Of a stretch of DNA of 64,000 nucleotides, positions 43,780 to 56,700 are shown one piece after another. Within the stretch, counting starts at the first letter, position 1. Every line of letters starts with the position of its first letter. The DNA is from Larix kaempferi (Eukaryota > Streptophyta > Pinopsida > Pinales > Pinaceae): contig BSBM01001138.1 in assembly GCA_027924585.1 (NCBI GenBank), positions 7,674,001 to 7,738,000 on the forward strand, given 5' to 3'. The translations under genes were made by a program, and so were the position numbers. The notes below the pieces were generated by a model that had not been told where the DNA came from, ran no database searches, and saw nothing but the letters and a program-made list of their open reading frames with translations.

Positions 43780-46700
43780 ACAAATCTAGTAGTTCCGGGG
43801 GCAAATCTAGCTGTTCTTTCTTTAGGTATGGATTCTGATCTCTTTTTATTTATTTCTTAATATCCAAGATTATGTTCTTGCTTCAGGTATGGATTCTGGT
43901 CTCCTTTTATTTATTTCTTAATATCCAAGATTGTGCTTCATAGTATTTGGTACAGATCGATTTATTTAAAATGTTAAAACTTTTATAGATTGTAGATCTG
44001 TCGTGCAAATCAATTGAATTGGAATTTTGAAACAATTCACATGGCGGGCAACCTACTTTGATTTCCTTTCCCTCTTTGTCCATTCTACGTCTTACTTTTC
44101 TATTAAGGAGAGCGAGCCAAACAAATCGAGGAGCGATAAAAGATCCAAATAGTCATCGTTGTTGGGAGAAATATTAATCATTTTGTTACTGCAAATCCTA
44201 GTGATGGGAGTGAAACCATCCTCTCTCACTCTTCTGGTAAGCACGTCGGGGAATAAAACGAGGGTCGAGATTACAAACCCTAAAAATCCATCATTAATAC
44301 TTCCGAGAGGATTCTGAGACAATGCCCCCCATATTCCATAGCTACGGTCCTTGCATACAAGCAAATAAATTTAGTAGTTTATGTTGATCTATTCAATTAA
44401 TCAGTTGTTCCAGATCCCACTGATGACCGTTTTCAAACAACAACAAAGCTAGTAACATATCCATTTTCAGCAGATCATCTAACCGCATATCGATATCAAT
44501 ATCCTAACCATCTTCAGATATAATAACCCTTGGCCTTCAGCCACAGCAACTCCTCCCACTTGGAAGCCGACCTACCGTTAGATGATTGATATCAATATCT
44601 ATTTTCAGCATATCATTTAACTACAACTCCTCCCACTTGTTTTTTAATCTTATTTGTAGGTGAAGAGGAGAGGTCGACTGTTCAATCTCTGATTTTCCAA
44701 CCCATATGTACTCTTGCTCATGGGTTGCCCTTATTTGTTTTGGGTCTATGGTTAAGAGTCTTAATTTTAGGTATTGAGAATAAAGAATTTGATTTTATAT
44801 TTTTGTGAGGTTTAGGTTGTGAACCCATTTTTAGGTTGAGAGTTTCAGGTTGTGAACTCATTTTCAAGTTGTGAACCCATTGTACATCATTTAATTTGCT
44901 TGTTTTTTAAACTTATTTTTAAGGCAGAGTTTAGGGTTTTAACTCATAGCTTGTTTGTTTGCTAGCAGGTAGTTTTCTGAGTTGTGAACCCATTGGACCA
45001 TAACCTTGACCTCTGTGAGTCGACAGTTCAATGGAAAGTACCATGAATTTGCAAAATCCTATTTTTTAAATTCGTTAGTCTTAATTAAGTAGAAAATGTT
45101 GAAAATAAGAGTTCTTAATATTTTGTATGGTTTAACTGATCTTTGCATAAGCCACTTGTAATTAGGGTTTTGTAGACTTGGTCCACCAATCCGACTCCTG
45201 TAACGTGCGGCTGGGTGGAGTAGGTGGACAAGGAATGAATGTAAAAATTGAAAATTTAAATAGATTTTCAACATTATCTCCAGAACTCTTTGTTGGGTCT
45301 TTGTCTAGATTTGTTGCTTAACTAAAACTGGCCACTTTTTATTTACCTCAAGACTACCTGAATTTGGTTGATTTGCTTATGCTACTGAATCTACTTGATA
45401 TGGATCCCTGCCTGGATTTTCTACATCAAAACAAAGCAGCTAATCCACTGAAATATCGATTGCATATTATTAATTTTCGGCAAAGTTGTCAACGTATGTG
45501 TCTACTTATCTATGTAAGAAAACCTAATCCACTGAAATATCCATTGTTTTTTTTTCAAAAAATAAATTCGTTATTTTGTTATTTTTAGTCTCTAATATTG
45601 CCTATATTTACATAAAACATGGTTTTTTATCATAATATTCACCAAAATTTACATGTTTCAGTAGTAAATTGTATGTTTCATATTTAATATTAGCCTACCT
45701 ATCTATATATATGGTTTTTTCAATCCAAAATAATCGCCTAGAATACTATACTTAAGTATAATATTAGAATCCTTAAAAAATACCCTGTTGTCCATGACCT
45801 TGTCCATGACATGTATAATTTTATTTTTAATTCAACGGTAGATATATTAATTCAAAAGTTTTTATATTTATGAGATGTTTTTTATTATTATTTCAAAAGC
45901 TTTTATATTTATGAGATGTTTTTTTATTTTATTTTTATAATATTGATTGAATATTGTTTCAATGATTTGTAGTTTTACAAGTTTGATAAAATTTTATTTT
46001 TATTTAGAAAAAACATTTATTGTTACTTTATCATGATGTCTATTATATTAAGATTTTAATATGCATGATTTGTTAGATTTAGATATAAATAGCATAGGTT
46101 TCAATCTATTGGTCGGATATGAAGTCACATATATTTTAAGTTTTGCATTTGAGTTTAAAAATGAAAAATTGGTTGTTATGTAGTGATTTTTAGGTTTCAA
46201 TCTATTGGTGGGATATGAAGTCACATATATTTTAAGTTTTGCAATTAAGTTTAAAATGAAAAATTGGTTGTTATGTAGTGATTTGAAAAATAAATATGTG
46301 AATTTTGCAATTGAGTCTAAAAATGAAAAATTGGTTGTTATGTAGTGATTTGAAAAATAAATATGTGAAGAGGAAAAGAGAGAAGCTCAAATAAAAAAGA
46401 GAAAAGGAAAACAAAAAATTAATATCTTCTTGCATAGGAAACCTTTATTCAAAATATAAGACATAAAATTTATATGTTAAGAATATAGATGAATTTAGAG
46501 AAAAAACATGGATCTATGAATTTTACAAGGCGATCCAACACTTCAAAATAGATCTCATCTATAAATAAGCCATGCATGAATCTTAATCTCATCAAGGTAT
46601 CTCCATTTATAAACAGATCTAATGATAGATCAACTCCCTAGGAGTTGCAATTGATGATTTATTGTGCAAATTTTAAATAAACCTTAGTATCAGTTCGTAA

Positions 46701-46864
46701 AGCTAGGCTGCTTCAAAATTTATTTCTCTAAGCTAGGTTTTTTCATCTCTCACTTTCCATATATGCTCACATGCAGTATGTAAACTATGTCAGATGCGAT
46801 CCTTTGGTACGAGACTCTTCCATTGCAGATAATATGTCAAGGCCCATAATATTCAAAAAAAAGA
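43780..46864. other. intergenic DNA with small repeats, no gene recognised
   Basis: Contains a 61-bp tandem duplication (43825-43885 and 43886-43945, starting GGTATGGATTCTG), repeated AGGTTGTGAACCCATT phrases near 44815-45000, and a two-to-three-fold tandem repeat at 46096-46370 (period 96, AGGTTTCAATCTATTGG). A minus-strand frame of 90 codons at 44092-44364 has no recognisable domain, and I do not call it a gene. Confidence 0.5.
45546..45788 (-). mobile_element. truncated copy of the CAGGGTATTTT MITE family
   Basis: On the minus strand it starts CAGGGTATTTTTTAAGGATT (from 45788) and follows the MITE at 53187-53477, including TACTTAAGTATAGTATT, as far as 45546, where the other end is missing. 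It lies in opposite orientation to the 53-kb copy. Confidence 0.75.
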
Positions 46865-46880
46865 TAAATATTTTCACAGT

Positions 46881-48275
46881 TTAGCCATTCAGGCCAGGAC
46901 TCTTATCTTTTGCAAACCCCTTCAGAATAGCTTCAATTTCCTGGAGTGTAACTGGTGCATAAATATTGTTCTCTTCCTCTTTTGAAAATAACCTCGGGAA
47001 TTCTTTTATCACTTTGAATTGTTCAATCAGAGATGTGGATTTTGGATCCTGGAAGAGAGACTGGAAATGATTTACAACCTCCTTTTGTAACTCCTCCAGA
47101 GACGAGATTTGGTTTCCATCGTTATCATATAGAGACCAAATAGTATTTTGAATCCTTCTGCTTATGACAAATTTGTGAAAAAGATTGGTGTTTGAGTCCC
47201 CGCTTTGATCCATATGGCCAAACTCTTTAATCGCTAGGATTCCTCATTCACTTTTAAGATGTCCAATTGTTTACCCTCTAGATCGATCAGGTTAGCTTGA
47301 CCTTTTGCAGATAAAGGGACACATCTATTAGCCAGGGAAAGAGATTCAATATCGGATTCCAGCTTAACCAAGTTCTGTGCCAAGGATTTCTTTTTTTCAT
47401 TTTCCTAATTCACAGTGAATATCTTGAGCAGTTTCAACTCTGTAACCAATTTATCCATCACTGAAACTTCAGTCGGCACATCCATACTCGACCATTAATC
47501 AACAAATTTTTTTTGAAATCTAGATCCTTTAGCCAAACCACATTAAATTTGAAAGGGAACTTATTTCTTTTACCATGCACTTCGAATTGAAATAGAATGG
47601 GGAAATAATTAGTGATTATAGTATGGTCTACCCACGACCGATAGATAAAGAAGCTACCCAAGACTTGTTCTGAAATCAGATAGCAATCAAGTCGCTTCAA
47701 GATACAGTCCCCGTTCCTTCTATTGTTGCTTCATGTAGGTACAAGCGGAAATGGTTATGGGTCGATCATGTTCTTAGCCTCGAAATATTATGAGAAATAG
47801 CGGCCCAAAGGATCGAGTTTGGAGTGTTGAACCCAAATCTAAGAGGCTGCCCAAGTGAAATTAAGGTCCCTAGCCAAAATCAAAATTTCCAGATTCAATA
47901 GGTGGTCTACATTTATTGTATCCCACAAATTTTTTATGTCCCAATAAGGGCCATAGCAGTTGATAATATTAAGATTCTTGTCAAACCCTGCAAGCCTCCC
48001 TAAAAGCAAAATTCTAGCCGAGGTAAAAAATGGATGGAAATTTATTTTTCGTGGATTCCAAGCTGATAACAAACCCCCTGAAAGGCCTTTAGAACTAATA
48101 GAGCACATTTCCTAGTCACATCCGAGGTTAGTAAAAAAAATTCTGGCATTTTCCTCACTAACCATAGTTTCCTACAACAACACAATGTTCGACTGAATGT
48201 TTTGTAGGACTCTTTTGAGGGCTAGTTGCTTAGGGAGGCCCCCCACTTCCCGAATGTTCAAAGAGAACAAGATCA
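46881..48275 (-). pseudogene. LINE ORF2 N-terminal part: endonuclease and start of RT
   Basis: The frame starts MILFSLNIREVGGLPKQLAL at 48275. The endonuclease keeps NIVLLQETMVSEE (with the catalytic Glu), LSGGLLSAWNPRK and LNIINCYGPYWD. ILARDLNFTWA stands where GDLNFT is usual (Asp kept, Gly changed to Arg), and ITNYFPILFQF where SDHxP is expected, so the last catalytic motif is lost. The pre-RT region at 47213-46881 is well kept: GDSNTNLFHKFVISRRIQNT, FQSLFQDPKS and LKGFAKDKSPGLNG. Several stops and frame changes lie between 47460 and 47213. Confidence 0.85.
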
Positions 48276-50382
48276 TTTCTGAACCCTCGCAAGGACTTTG
48301 ACCTCTCTAAGAGCCTTGGATTCAGTAGATGGTAAGCTCGAGGAAATAGCAAGGGTTGGATTATCGGGAGGATTTGATTGTTCTCCTCGAGAAATGAGCT
48401 TCCTGGAAGTTATATTCTTTAAGGTAGAGAAGTCTTGTGCCAAAGCCTCAATGCGAGCACCTTTAGTAGATTTTTTGGCTAAAGGGGATTTTAAATCCAC
48501 ATCAGTAACATCACCAGTGGTGATGGGTGACTCGTCCATATAAAACACCCTATTTCTGATGTAATAGGGGATGTGGATCTTCTTTACCACATCACGGTAA
48601 GAAGGCACATGAATATGTAAAATTTGTGAACGACCCTGAATAGAGTCAGTGGGATGTGGTGACATTGATAGGGGATCCCCACAACAATCCCTAATGAATT
48701 CCTTTGACAAGTTTTCAATGGAAAAAGGATCATTTAGACCCACCCGAAGCTCATTTATGACAAGATCATGTCCAGTTAGACCAATAACAGTCGTTTCCAA
48801 GATTGGTTTTGAAGACAAAGATAAGGATTTTTCTGGACTGAGTATTCCCCCATAATCATGATTTTTGGGAGAGATAATAACATCTGATAAATAGGAGAGG
48901 TCGGCTTTCATTTTTAGATGCAACATAATGATTTGGAGGATCCCTATATTTGTCTAGTGAAGCTTCCAAGGAGGAAGAAAAGGACCGACCAACAATAGAG
49001 CCCCCTTGAAAAACCCCTTTTAACTCTGAAGATTTTATATAATCGTTTTCGAAATCATTTAAAGATTTGTAAAAGGAGGGGTCATTTTCTTTCAGCTTAC
49101 CAATGATGTCACGATCTTCAGAAGAGGATCCCGGGGCCGAAACCCCATTTGAGAAGCCATCAAGTACGTCATTTTCATCCATCTCCCTCTCACTGATGTT
49201 GTTGGAAGACAAGCGAAAATCAGTGTCTTCAGACTCATCATGATATTTTGATGAGGAAGGCCCATTACATTGACGCCATAAATGATCGACTTCCTTGCAT
49301 CTTGAGCAACGAAAAGGGATGCCCCAATAATCTATGATCTGAGAATACACTCTGCCCCACCATTCAATTTGTAAATAGTCAGTTAGGCCTTGTGATACAT
49401 CCACCTCCACAAGCATCCACCCCACTCATTTGTCAATCCCATTAAGAACCTCATCACTTAGATATAGAAACCGGCCTAGACGGTTTCCCACGTCCTCAAA
49501 GGCACCCTGATTCCACATTGCTAGTGGGAAGCTCGGCAAAAAAACCTAGAAGTGACGAAAGCGGATATGAGCAACCTCAAGGTCAAAATCGGTGTGCCAT
49601 CTCTGCAACATTAAACCACCTGCTTCTTTAAGCCATATTTTCCCCAGAATCATAGAGGCATGTTCCTCCACCTAGAATTTGAAGCCAGACCATCCACGAG
49701 GAAGAATAGAGACCTTGGGGACATAATTCAGAAGAGGTCCCCACGACTTAGCAACCTAGCATGTAATCTCCCTTTTGTTTACGACATTGTAACTCAACTT
49801 TCCTACCAAAGCTGTCATATCGTATTCTACCAATTCATCCAGAGAGATGTCTCTACCAAGGGTCATCAATTGTTCTCCCAGTCGCTATTTCCATCGTCGT
49901 TGCATCTTGACAAAGCCCTCGACGAACACCTTCCTGGAAGTTTTTCTAACATCTATGTTTCCCTGGGATACCCTGTCATTGTTTCCATTCTCTATCATAT
50001 GCACTAAACCAAGAGGATAAACAGGTGTAGAGTCGGAAGAGCCCACATTATTTGGTTCCAAAACCACAGTCCTTTTCCGAGCCAAGACCCCCTTCCCCAA
50101 GCCAACATTGTTTTGGGGAGTGTTTGACTTGGTAATACCTCCACCTGTCAGATGATCCTATTTTTTAAACAACATTTGTTTATAAAAGGCGTCAAGTTTA
50201 AGCAGACCATTTTCCTCCATCCAAATGTTTGTTTTGGTCGGAACTAAGAGACCCTGACTGTCACTACTGGGGACTTCACCCATGTTTAGTTCACGGGAAA
50301 GCACATGTGTGAGAGAAACTGTATACCCAATCGAAAGGAGTGGTCGCTTTGGGATCCACTTGAAACTATAAAAATGAAACAT
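48273..50382 (-). pseudogene. LINE ORF1 with DUF4283-like domain and intact CCHC knuckle
   Basis: From about 50283 (MGEVPSSDSQG) the minus strand reads a DUF4283-like region with stops (SLDELVEYDMTALVGKLSYN; LPRGWSGFKF; HIRFRHF; VGNRLGRFLYLSDEVLNGID). Next come VGWMLVEVDVSQGLTDYLQI and the knuckle CSRCKEVDHLWRQC (about 49274-49315), a full CX2CX4HX4C. The C-terminal part is acidic and Ser-rich. Two long frames, 49425-48856 and 48926-48273, overlap at 48856-48926, so one small frameshift joins them. The end at 48273 lies right before the endonuclease start, as in an ORF1-ORF2 arrangement. It should bind LINE RNA in the cytoplasm if intact. Confidence 0.8.
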
Positions 50383-50559
50383 ACGCTTTGGGATCCCTTA
50401 GGAAATCTTCAGCTGTCGGTTTCTTTCCTGCTGCTACTGACAGAAACCCTATACGAAAACATATATTACAGACACCTTCGGATTCAAACTATCGCACCTT
50501 ACTAGATCGATAGCAAACCAAACCTTACCTCTGAACCTTGAACCTTAACTCAGTTGCCC

Positions 50560-50571
50560 AAACCCTAAACC
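50560..50571 (-). promoter_or_regulatory. telo-box in LINE 5' region
   Basis: AAACCCTAAACC on the plus strand (GGTTTAGGGTTT on the element strand) lies near the 5' end of the minus-strand LINE. The unrelated full-length LINE has two TAGGGTT motifs in the same position (15718-15742). Confidence 0.4.
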
Positions 50572-50600
50572 ACGCTCACCCCATTACTCGTGAATTTCCT

Positions 50601-51077
50601 CCATATTTGAACCTATGACCTTTTAAAAGAAAACACATATTCTTAACCATTAAACTTACTCAAACTATACAACATACTATATTTTTAAATTTTCAAAGTT
50701 AATTAAATTATTAATATAATATTGATATTATCACATCCCTTAAAATATCACTATGGTAATTTGCCATTGAACAACCTCCATCCAAATATTAAAAAACTTA
50801 AAAATCTCAAATAGTTTTCCCATGGTAGTTGATATTAATAACAAAGAGAAGATAAAAAATAATATCATGATCTTTGAATCTAAATGACGTGGCACGTGAG
50901 AGACCTTTGCATAGAGATTAGAATGCATCACGTGAAAAACAAGGCACGTGGAAGAGCGCCTGATAGAGATATGTGAGGTTGTCATATGTATCCATCATGC
51001 AGTATGGAACCTAACCTAATATTTAGAGATATGTGAGGGTGTCTTCTTTCTTTGATGTCACACCAAATTTTATATAC
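50601..51077. other. intergenic DNA, no gene seen
   Basis: 50608-50675 resembles 3447-3510 (TTTGAACCTAT, then ATTAAACTTACTCAAA). No coding signal. Similarity to composite copy A starts at about 51078. Confidence 0.5.
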
Positions 51078-51777
51078 TTATTATTTCATCACATTCTCTT
51101 CATTAGGTAATTGGTGAAGACGACTACGTTAGGTGAATAAATAAATGTTCGGATTTTTTTGGTGATGGTAATCAAAATCCAACAATATGTACTATAAAAA
51201 AAACATCATCTCCATACAAATCCAAGGTTTGAAAAAACATCCTTTCCATACCCATCCATAATATGACATCTCAAGATTCGTTTACAAAGATCTTTAAATG
51301 AATATTAATTAATATATGGAAATTGTCACACCATCACGTCACATATTCCTACCTTAATATGTTGAAGGTTGGAAAGTTAAATCCACATGTAATAACGTCT
51401 TCCACTTATAATAAAAATATAAATATAATAAGGGAGTGGCCCACCCAATTTGCATGATATCCAACTAGCAACGACCTTCTTGATGGTCCCTCCTCTAACT
51501 TTATCTCTATGAGTTGGACCCCTTCTACTGTCACTAACATCTACTCTGTAGCACTTTAAAAGTCCCACCTTCCTCAGCTTTGGCTTAGTTCTACCTTAGT
51601 GGCAATTGACAAGTTACTTTAAGTACATTTCTAGTACAATGTTTGCCTCTATACACAACTTACTCGCGGTACTACTCATCCTTTAGCATGCCATTCTTGA
51701 ACATGTGTTTCCAAAGTAAAGTCCCTTCCTCTTTTCATGATTTCAATTGAGTCCTTTCAATAAAGGTTGAGCCTACG

Positions 51778-52139
51778 ACCACCTAAAGTTCAAGAGTATG
51801 CACAGTGAGAAGTTGAGTCCCCTCCATGAGGCACTTTTCTCATTGAGGCTGACCACCACTTAAAGTTCAAGAGTATGCATAGTGAGAAGTTGAGTCCCTT
51901 CCATGAGGCACTTTTCTCATTGAGGCTGACCACCACTTAAACTTAAAGTTCAAGAGTATGCATAGTGAGAAGTTGAGTCCCCTCCATGAGGCACTTTTCT
52001 CATTGAGGCTGACCACCACTTAAAGTTCAAGATTGTGCATAGTGAGAAGAAGTTAAGATTGTGCATAGTGAGAAGAAGTTGAGATTGTGCATAGTGATAA
52101 GAAGTTGAGAGCTCTTCACGAGGTATTTTTTTCATTGTA
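51778..52139. repeat. tandem expansion: four units of 73-83 bp plus nested 26-bp repeats
   Basis: Units start near 51778, 51851, 51928 and 52011, each with AAAGTTCAAGAGTATGCATA and GAGGCACTTTTCTCATTGAG or variants. In the last unit AAGATTGTGCATAGTGAGAA repeats three times with a 26-bp period. Copy A has essentially one unit here (6205-6330), so the expansion is private to copy B. Confidence 0.85.
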
Positions 52140-52429
52140 CATGACACAATATTTTAGTAATCCATTAATTTTGTTTTCGTTTTTACATTATGTATTTACA
52201 GTTGAATGTGTATTTTTTGTAAATACACAGATATAAGTTAGGGAGTCATCATGCTAAGTAAAAGGTTTATTGTGTTGTGCATTCGTAAAAACATAAATGT
52301 TTCTTGTTTTCTAAACATTATATCAAATATCAATTCTAATACATTGTTATGTTGTGTGAAATTGCATGCTTATGCGAGGGAGTCTTCTAAAATGGTAGAC
52401 TTCTAAATGATACTTGACAATAAAAATTA

Positions 52430-54833
52430 GTAACAAAGATTATAATCTCACTCATAGGTATATTGGGCATATTTGTAATACTATAAAATATGCTTCACGG
52501 TTTCATTATTAACATAAAGAGGACACTTGATATGGTTAGTCAACCCTAACCAATCCCTAATTAGTATTTCAGAAAATGGCCAATGACCAAGCTTCCATGA
52601 ATTAAAGACCAACAAAAGATTTATTTTTTTGAGTTTTAGGTACATCTTTTAGATTGATTTTAATTGGTAAAACCATGTTTTTTTCTTTTGACTTAATCCT
52701 CCAAAACTGGTTGGATTTGGCATCCAACCTCAACCTGTAAGATATACATTAGTATCCATTGACTACAATACCATATTTCTGGAATCCTTTCATTTGATTC
52801 CACCAAAAAGGCCTAGCTTCAAAATTTTGTTTTATATGGAATTAAACCATGCATTTTTTCTAATATAATTTTGTTAGAAGTGATATGCTTGAGATCTTTT
52901 TTTAAAGTGTCCAATCTCTTACAATGTCTAGATTGATTATAATAGAGAGATCCAAGAAAATGGATGTAGTTTTTAAATAATATTTGCTTGACGATTGAGA
53001 CTTCTATTGTGCAAAACCACTAGTGAACATTATAGATAATGGTCATTAGGGGGAATCCCTTAACTTAGAAATTACCTTTATAGACCAATTTGTGCTTCAT
53101 GGCTTCCTAAGCCTACCAAATTCTCTTGGCTACAAAGTTCTTCTTCAGCTTAACATAGATCAAGGTAACCAAAAGGGTCTATAGAATCTCAGGGTATTTT
53201 TTAAGGATTCTAATATTATACTTAAGTATAGTATTATAGGTGATTATTTTGGATTGAAAAAAACACATATATAGATACGTAGGCGAATATCAAATATGAA
53301 ACATACAATTTACTACTAAAACTTGTGAATTTTGGCGAATATTATGATAAAAAAAACATATTTTATGTAAATATAGGCGATATTACAGACTAAAAATGAC
53401 CAAATAGCGAATTATTTTTTGAAAAAAGGCCCAAAAAATAGCCAATTGGCGAAATTTGGCCCCTAAAAATTTCCTTGCTATAAATTCAAATTACTCTACA
53501 CCTTGAGACCATGGGGATCTCCCAAGGTGATCCATTGTCTTAACAAGTGTTTCTAAGCTTCATGACCCTCAATGACTCTAATGATCCATTTGGAACATAG
53601 GGTTTGAGCTTAATATTTGGTGGTAGGAATTTCCATTCCTCCTTTATTTATGGGTGTACAATGCATGGTCCAATAAACTCTATGTATGCCTTTATCTTTG
53701 CTAAAGTTAGCCCATAAAATGTTTTTTAAAAATCTTTTCCAATTAGAAGGACACTTGAGAAAAAGGAAAGTAGCATGAAGAATAATACACACAAGAAGGA
53801 GTAAACGTTTTGGTGTAGATTCAAAATTAATTTAACAATAACAGGATTAGGCATCACAGTGCATTTGTTAGTCTTCTTGACCACTCTTTTCAATACTGCA
53901 TCTCCAATTTCCTTGGGAGAGACATGAAAGGCATAGGGGATTACCATAAACCATAATACATGTCTAGGTTGAATCGAACACCCACTCTTACCCATCAATT
54001 AGTCTATTTCCTCCCTTTAGTAAGGCAAGAGCACTAATTCTTAGCCTTTGCAAATTGGATGTCGAGGCCTCACATAGGATTTGAAATCAATCCATAATTG
54101 TATCCATGGATTATTTTTCTTATATAATTATCAATAAATAATTCCCATGGACCTTAATACATGTTTAGGTTGAATCCAACACCCTCTCTTACCCATCCAT
54201 TAATCTATTGCCTCTCTTTAATAAGGTAAATGCACTAATTCTTAGCCTTTGCAACTTGGATTTCAAGGCCTCATAAAGGATTTGAAATCAATCCATAATT
54301 GTATCGATGGATTCTTTTTATTATATAATTATCAAGAAATAATCGTCCACAAATGCCCATTTACTAGTTGACATGATCAAGCCCAAGGAAAGAGATACCT
54401 TTGATTAAGCCATGTGCTATTTTTTTCTACAAAAGGTTTGGGATCTTACACTTCCATATTAAATAGAAGGAAGGTCCTAATGGCGCATCATTTTGTGATA
54501 GACCTGAAAAGGCCTATTTTTTCAAACTTGCAATAGTTAATAAAAGGGCATGTAAGAGCTTTTGAAGAGATTTCCATTTCTTTAAACAAAAAGCCCGGGT
54601 AAACAAATCATTGCTTTTGAGGAGATTTCCATTTGTTTAAACAAATAGCCCAAACAACAAGTCATTGAGCATGACAACAATGAAAAGACACTCTTCCATA
54701 TGATATGTTTTTTCAAAGAAGAATTTTGAAGAAAAAAAGTCTCTAGGCCATGAATTTTTGTCCACTCCATTCCTTCCCAAACTACAATCAAATTATCCAA
54801 AACATTTTTTCCTTTAATAAAACCAAATTGCAT
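52430..54833 (-). pseudogene. LINE (L1-type) RT and zinc-finger remnant, copy B, cut by MITE
   Basis: Minus strand, N- to C-terminal: MQFGFIKGKNVLDNLIVVWE (RT, from 54833, including EGMEW), KWAFVDDYFLII (about 54358-54325, the catalytic FxDD box), then FLKNILWANFSKDKGIHRVY and INKGGMEIPTTKY (53725-53612, post-thumb region). After the MITE at 53187-53477 comes the zinc finger HIKCPLYVNNETVKHIL (about 52545-52490), in which one Cys is now Tyr. Two near-identical copies of a segment of about 195 bp lie side by side at 53955-54345. It is non-functional, but the RT Asp pair is still present. The order identifies the same old LINE as in copy A. Confidence 0.7.
53187..53477 (+). mobile_element. MITE of the CAGGGTATTTT family, about 288 bp
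   Basis: The insert is absent from copy A at 8960-8980, where TTTATAGATTCAAATTACTC is uninterrupted. Its left end, CAGGGTATTTTTTAAGGAT (53190), resembles that of the 23506 MITE, and the right end is CCCCTAAAAATTTCCTTG. Flanks CTATAGAA and CTATAAAT are an imperfect 8-bp duplication. It contains GGCGAA/GGCGAT motifs like its relative. Confidence 0.8.
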
Positions 54834-56399
54834 AGATAATAATTTTCAATGATATATGCTTTGATTATATTATATAAATGCATATTCAAAATAATCATCA
54901 AATATCAACTAAACTTCAATCATATTATATAAAAAAACATATTCAAAAGAAATATCAAACATCAATTAGAGATAAGTTTTAGGTCACCAAGGTTGCCACT
55001 CATTAATATGGACACATAATTCTCCTTATCACATGCTTTATATGATTAGTTGTATCTCTAGGTCACCAAGGTTGCCACTCACTCATTAATATGGACACAT
55101 AATTCTCCTCTTATCACATGTTTTATATGATTACCTAACAAGTAGCCAATTTTTTCTTCGAGATCATAGCCTTTGTGAAATTACTCACAAATGATTAAAA
55201 CCAGCTCAACAACCATATGATTATATGTAAGCATAGACCAATTTTCGTTTTAGTGGACGTTAAAAATCGTCATCATCTTCATAATAATGTTTAAATGGTA
55301 TAAACTTAAATGTAATATGTTCTCTACTGGTAATTTTTCACAAAAACTTCAATAACATATTGTAATTATCATTTTAATTGTAAAAAATACAATTTCTCTT
55401 CTAAAAATGACGAACGAGAGATTCATTTATATTGAAATGGTGAAAAAGACCATTTTCTATTTTATTGTCATTTTTAATTATAAAAAATGCTTTCAAACCA
55501 AAAATTAAATTAATTCTATTTTATTATCATTTTTAATTATAAAAAATGCTTTCAGACCAAAAATTAAATACTTAATGTAAACTAATTTTTCAAATAAAAT
55601 ATTCCAATATCACAATTAAACTAATAAATAAAATATTGCAATATTACAATTTAACCCAAAAAAAAATTAATAATTGAAAATATGTGTACATCGTATCACC
55701 ATCTACTCTATTGAAATAATGAAAAATCATGTTTTTAAAATTTTATTGTCAATTTTAATCATTAAAAAATGCTTTCAAACCAAAAGTTAAATAATTCATA
55801 TAAAAGAACTTTTCAAAGAAAATATTTCGATATCACAATTAAACTAATAAATAAAATATTGCAATATTACAATTTAAAAAAATAATAATATAATAAAAAA
55901 TAATTGTGCATTGTATCACCATGTCATATATTTATAACCTCGTCATTGTCGCTTTTGAGATGGGAAATCATATGATAAGAGATCCACATGTATAAAATAG
56001 CCCTTTCAAATCTCTCAACGGTATGAAATCCACAAAAGGACAAAATCCACATTAAGTTAGCGTGATAAAGCAAAGTGAACACTATACGAGAATAGAGACT
56101 TTAATAGTAAACACACTATTTCGATAATTACCAATATTTTATTAACTTATGCTTTCAATATCCTTGACGAGGATAACTCTCATCTCTTACGAGTGCAAGC
56201 TAGGCCACCACTTGGCACATGTGGCTTGCTTGGTGTTCCTTATGAACAAATGCATGGATGCTATTTTGCAAAGACCAAATTGGTTGGTGTGGGATCCATC
56301 TTATAGGTTAATTTTAAATTGATTAAAGATAATTTTGATTCAGTGAATAATGGGCTTACCATTGGTGGTTTATGGGTCTATGGTATTGGGTAATCTATG

Positions 56400-56700
56400 G
56401 TATCTTCCCATGGTATTAGCATGTGATGAAGCTTATCTAAAGGCTTGAATAACTCATGGGGTGGTAGGTGCAGGAGGGATGGTTTTTTTAACCCGAAGAA
56501 ACGATAGTTCTAACCCTCTCATGCGGCTTAGGAATAACCATTAACAACCAAGCTAAAATGATTGCCTTGTTTCTAAGCCTATAGCAAGCTAAGTTGATGG
56601 GAATCCTAACTATTGTTGTCATAGGGGACCCATTATTAATAGTATCTCAAACAAGGTGTAAGGTACCTCGGGGCTATCAGAGTGTCTAAGGGACATATCA
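56400..56700 (+). pseudogene. LINE RNase H domain fragment
   Basis: Reading across frame changes: CDEAYLKA, VVGAGGMVFLTRRNDSSN (56467-56520), ITINNQAKMIALFLSL (about 56536-56580), then QAKLMGILTIVVIGDPLLIV and SQTR (about 56588-56660). It is the same family as 7162-7560. NNQAK has Lys for Glu, and GDP stands for GDS. 5' and 3' limits are not clear. It lies just past the end of composite copy B. Confidence 0.65.

Larger units (their letters stand above)
46865..50600 (-). mobile_element. L1-type LINE, 5' half only, minus strand
   Basis: On the minus strand from about 50600: a short 5' region with telo-box, ORF1 with CCHC knuckle, endonuclease, and the first part of the RT region, stopping at SPGLNG near 46881. 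Beyond this, no RT core, zinc finger, RNase H or poly(A) is seen. LINE copies are usually truncated at the 5' end; a copy with 5' end but no 3' end must have lost it after insertion. It is a different subfamily from the LINE at 15654-22754. Confidence 0.85.
51078..56262. repeat. composite repeat, copy B
   Basis: Aligns with copy A from 5420 to about 12170 (for example CTCGCGGTACTACTCATCCT at 6080 and 51663) but lacks the LINEs at 7151-8840 and 11070-11948. It keeps an MITE not present in copy A and several private tandem duplications (51778-52139, 53955-54345, 55440-55565). It ends soon after the ACTATTTCGATAATTACCAA motif and the start of the antisense ORF. No gag part follows. Confidence 0.75.

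Noticed and set aside
44092-44364. Minus-strand frame of 90 codons as a host gene exon
   Set aside because: No recognisable domain, splice context or homologous copy in the window to support coding.
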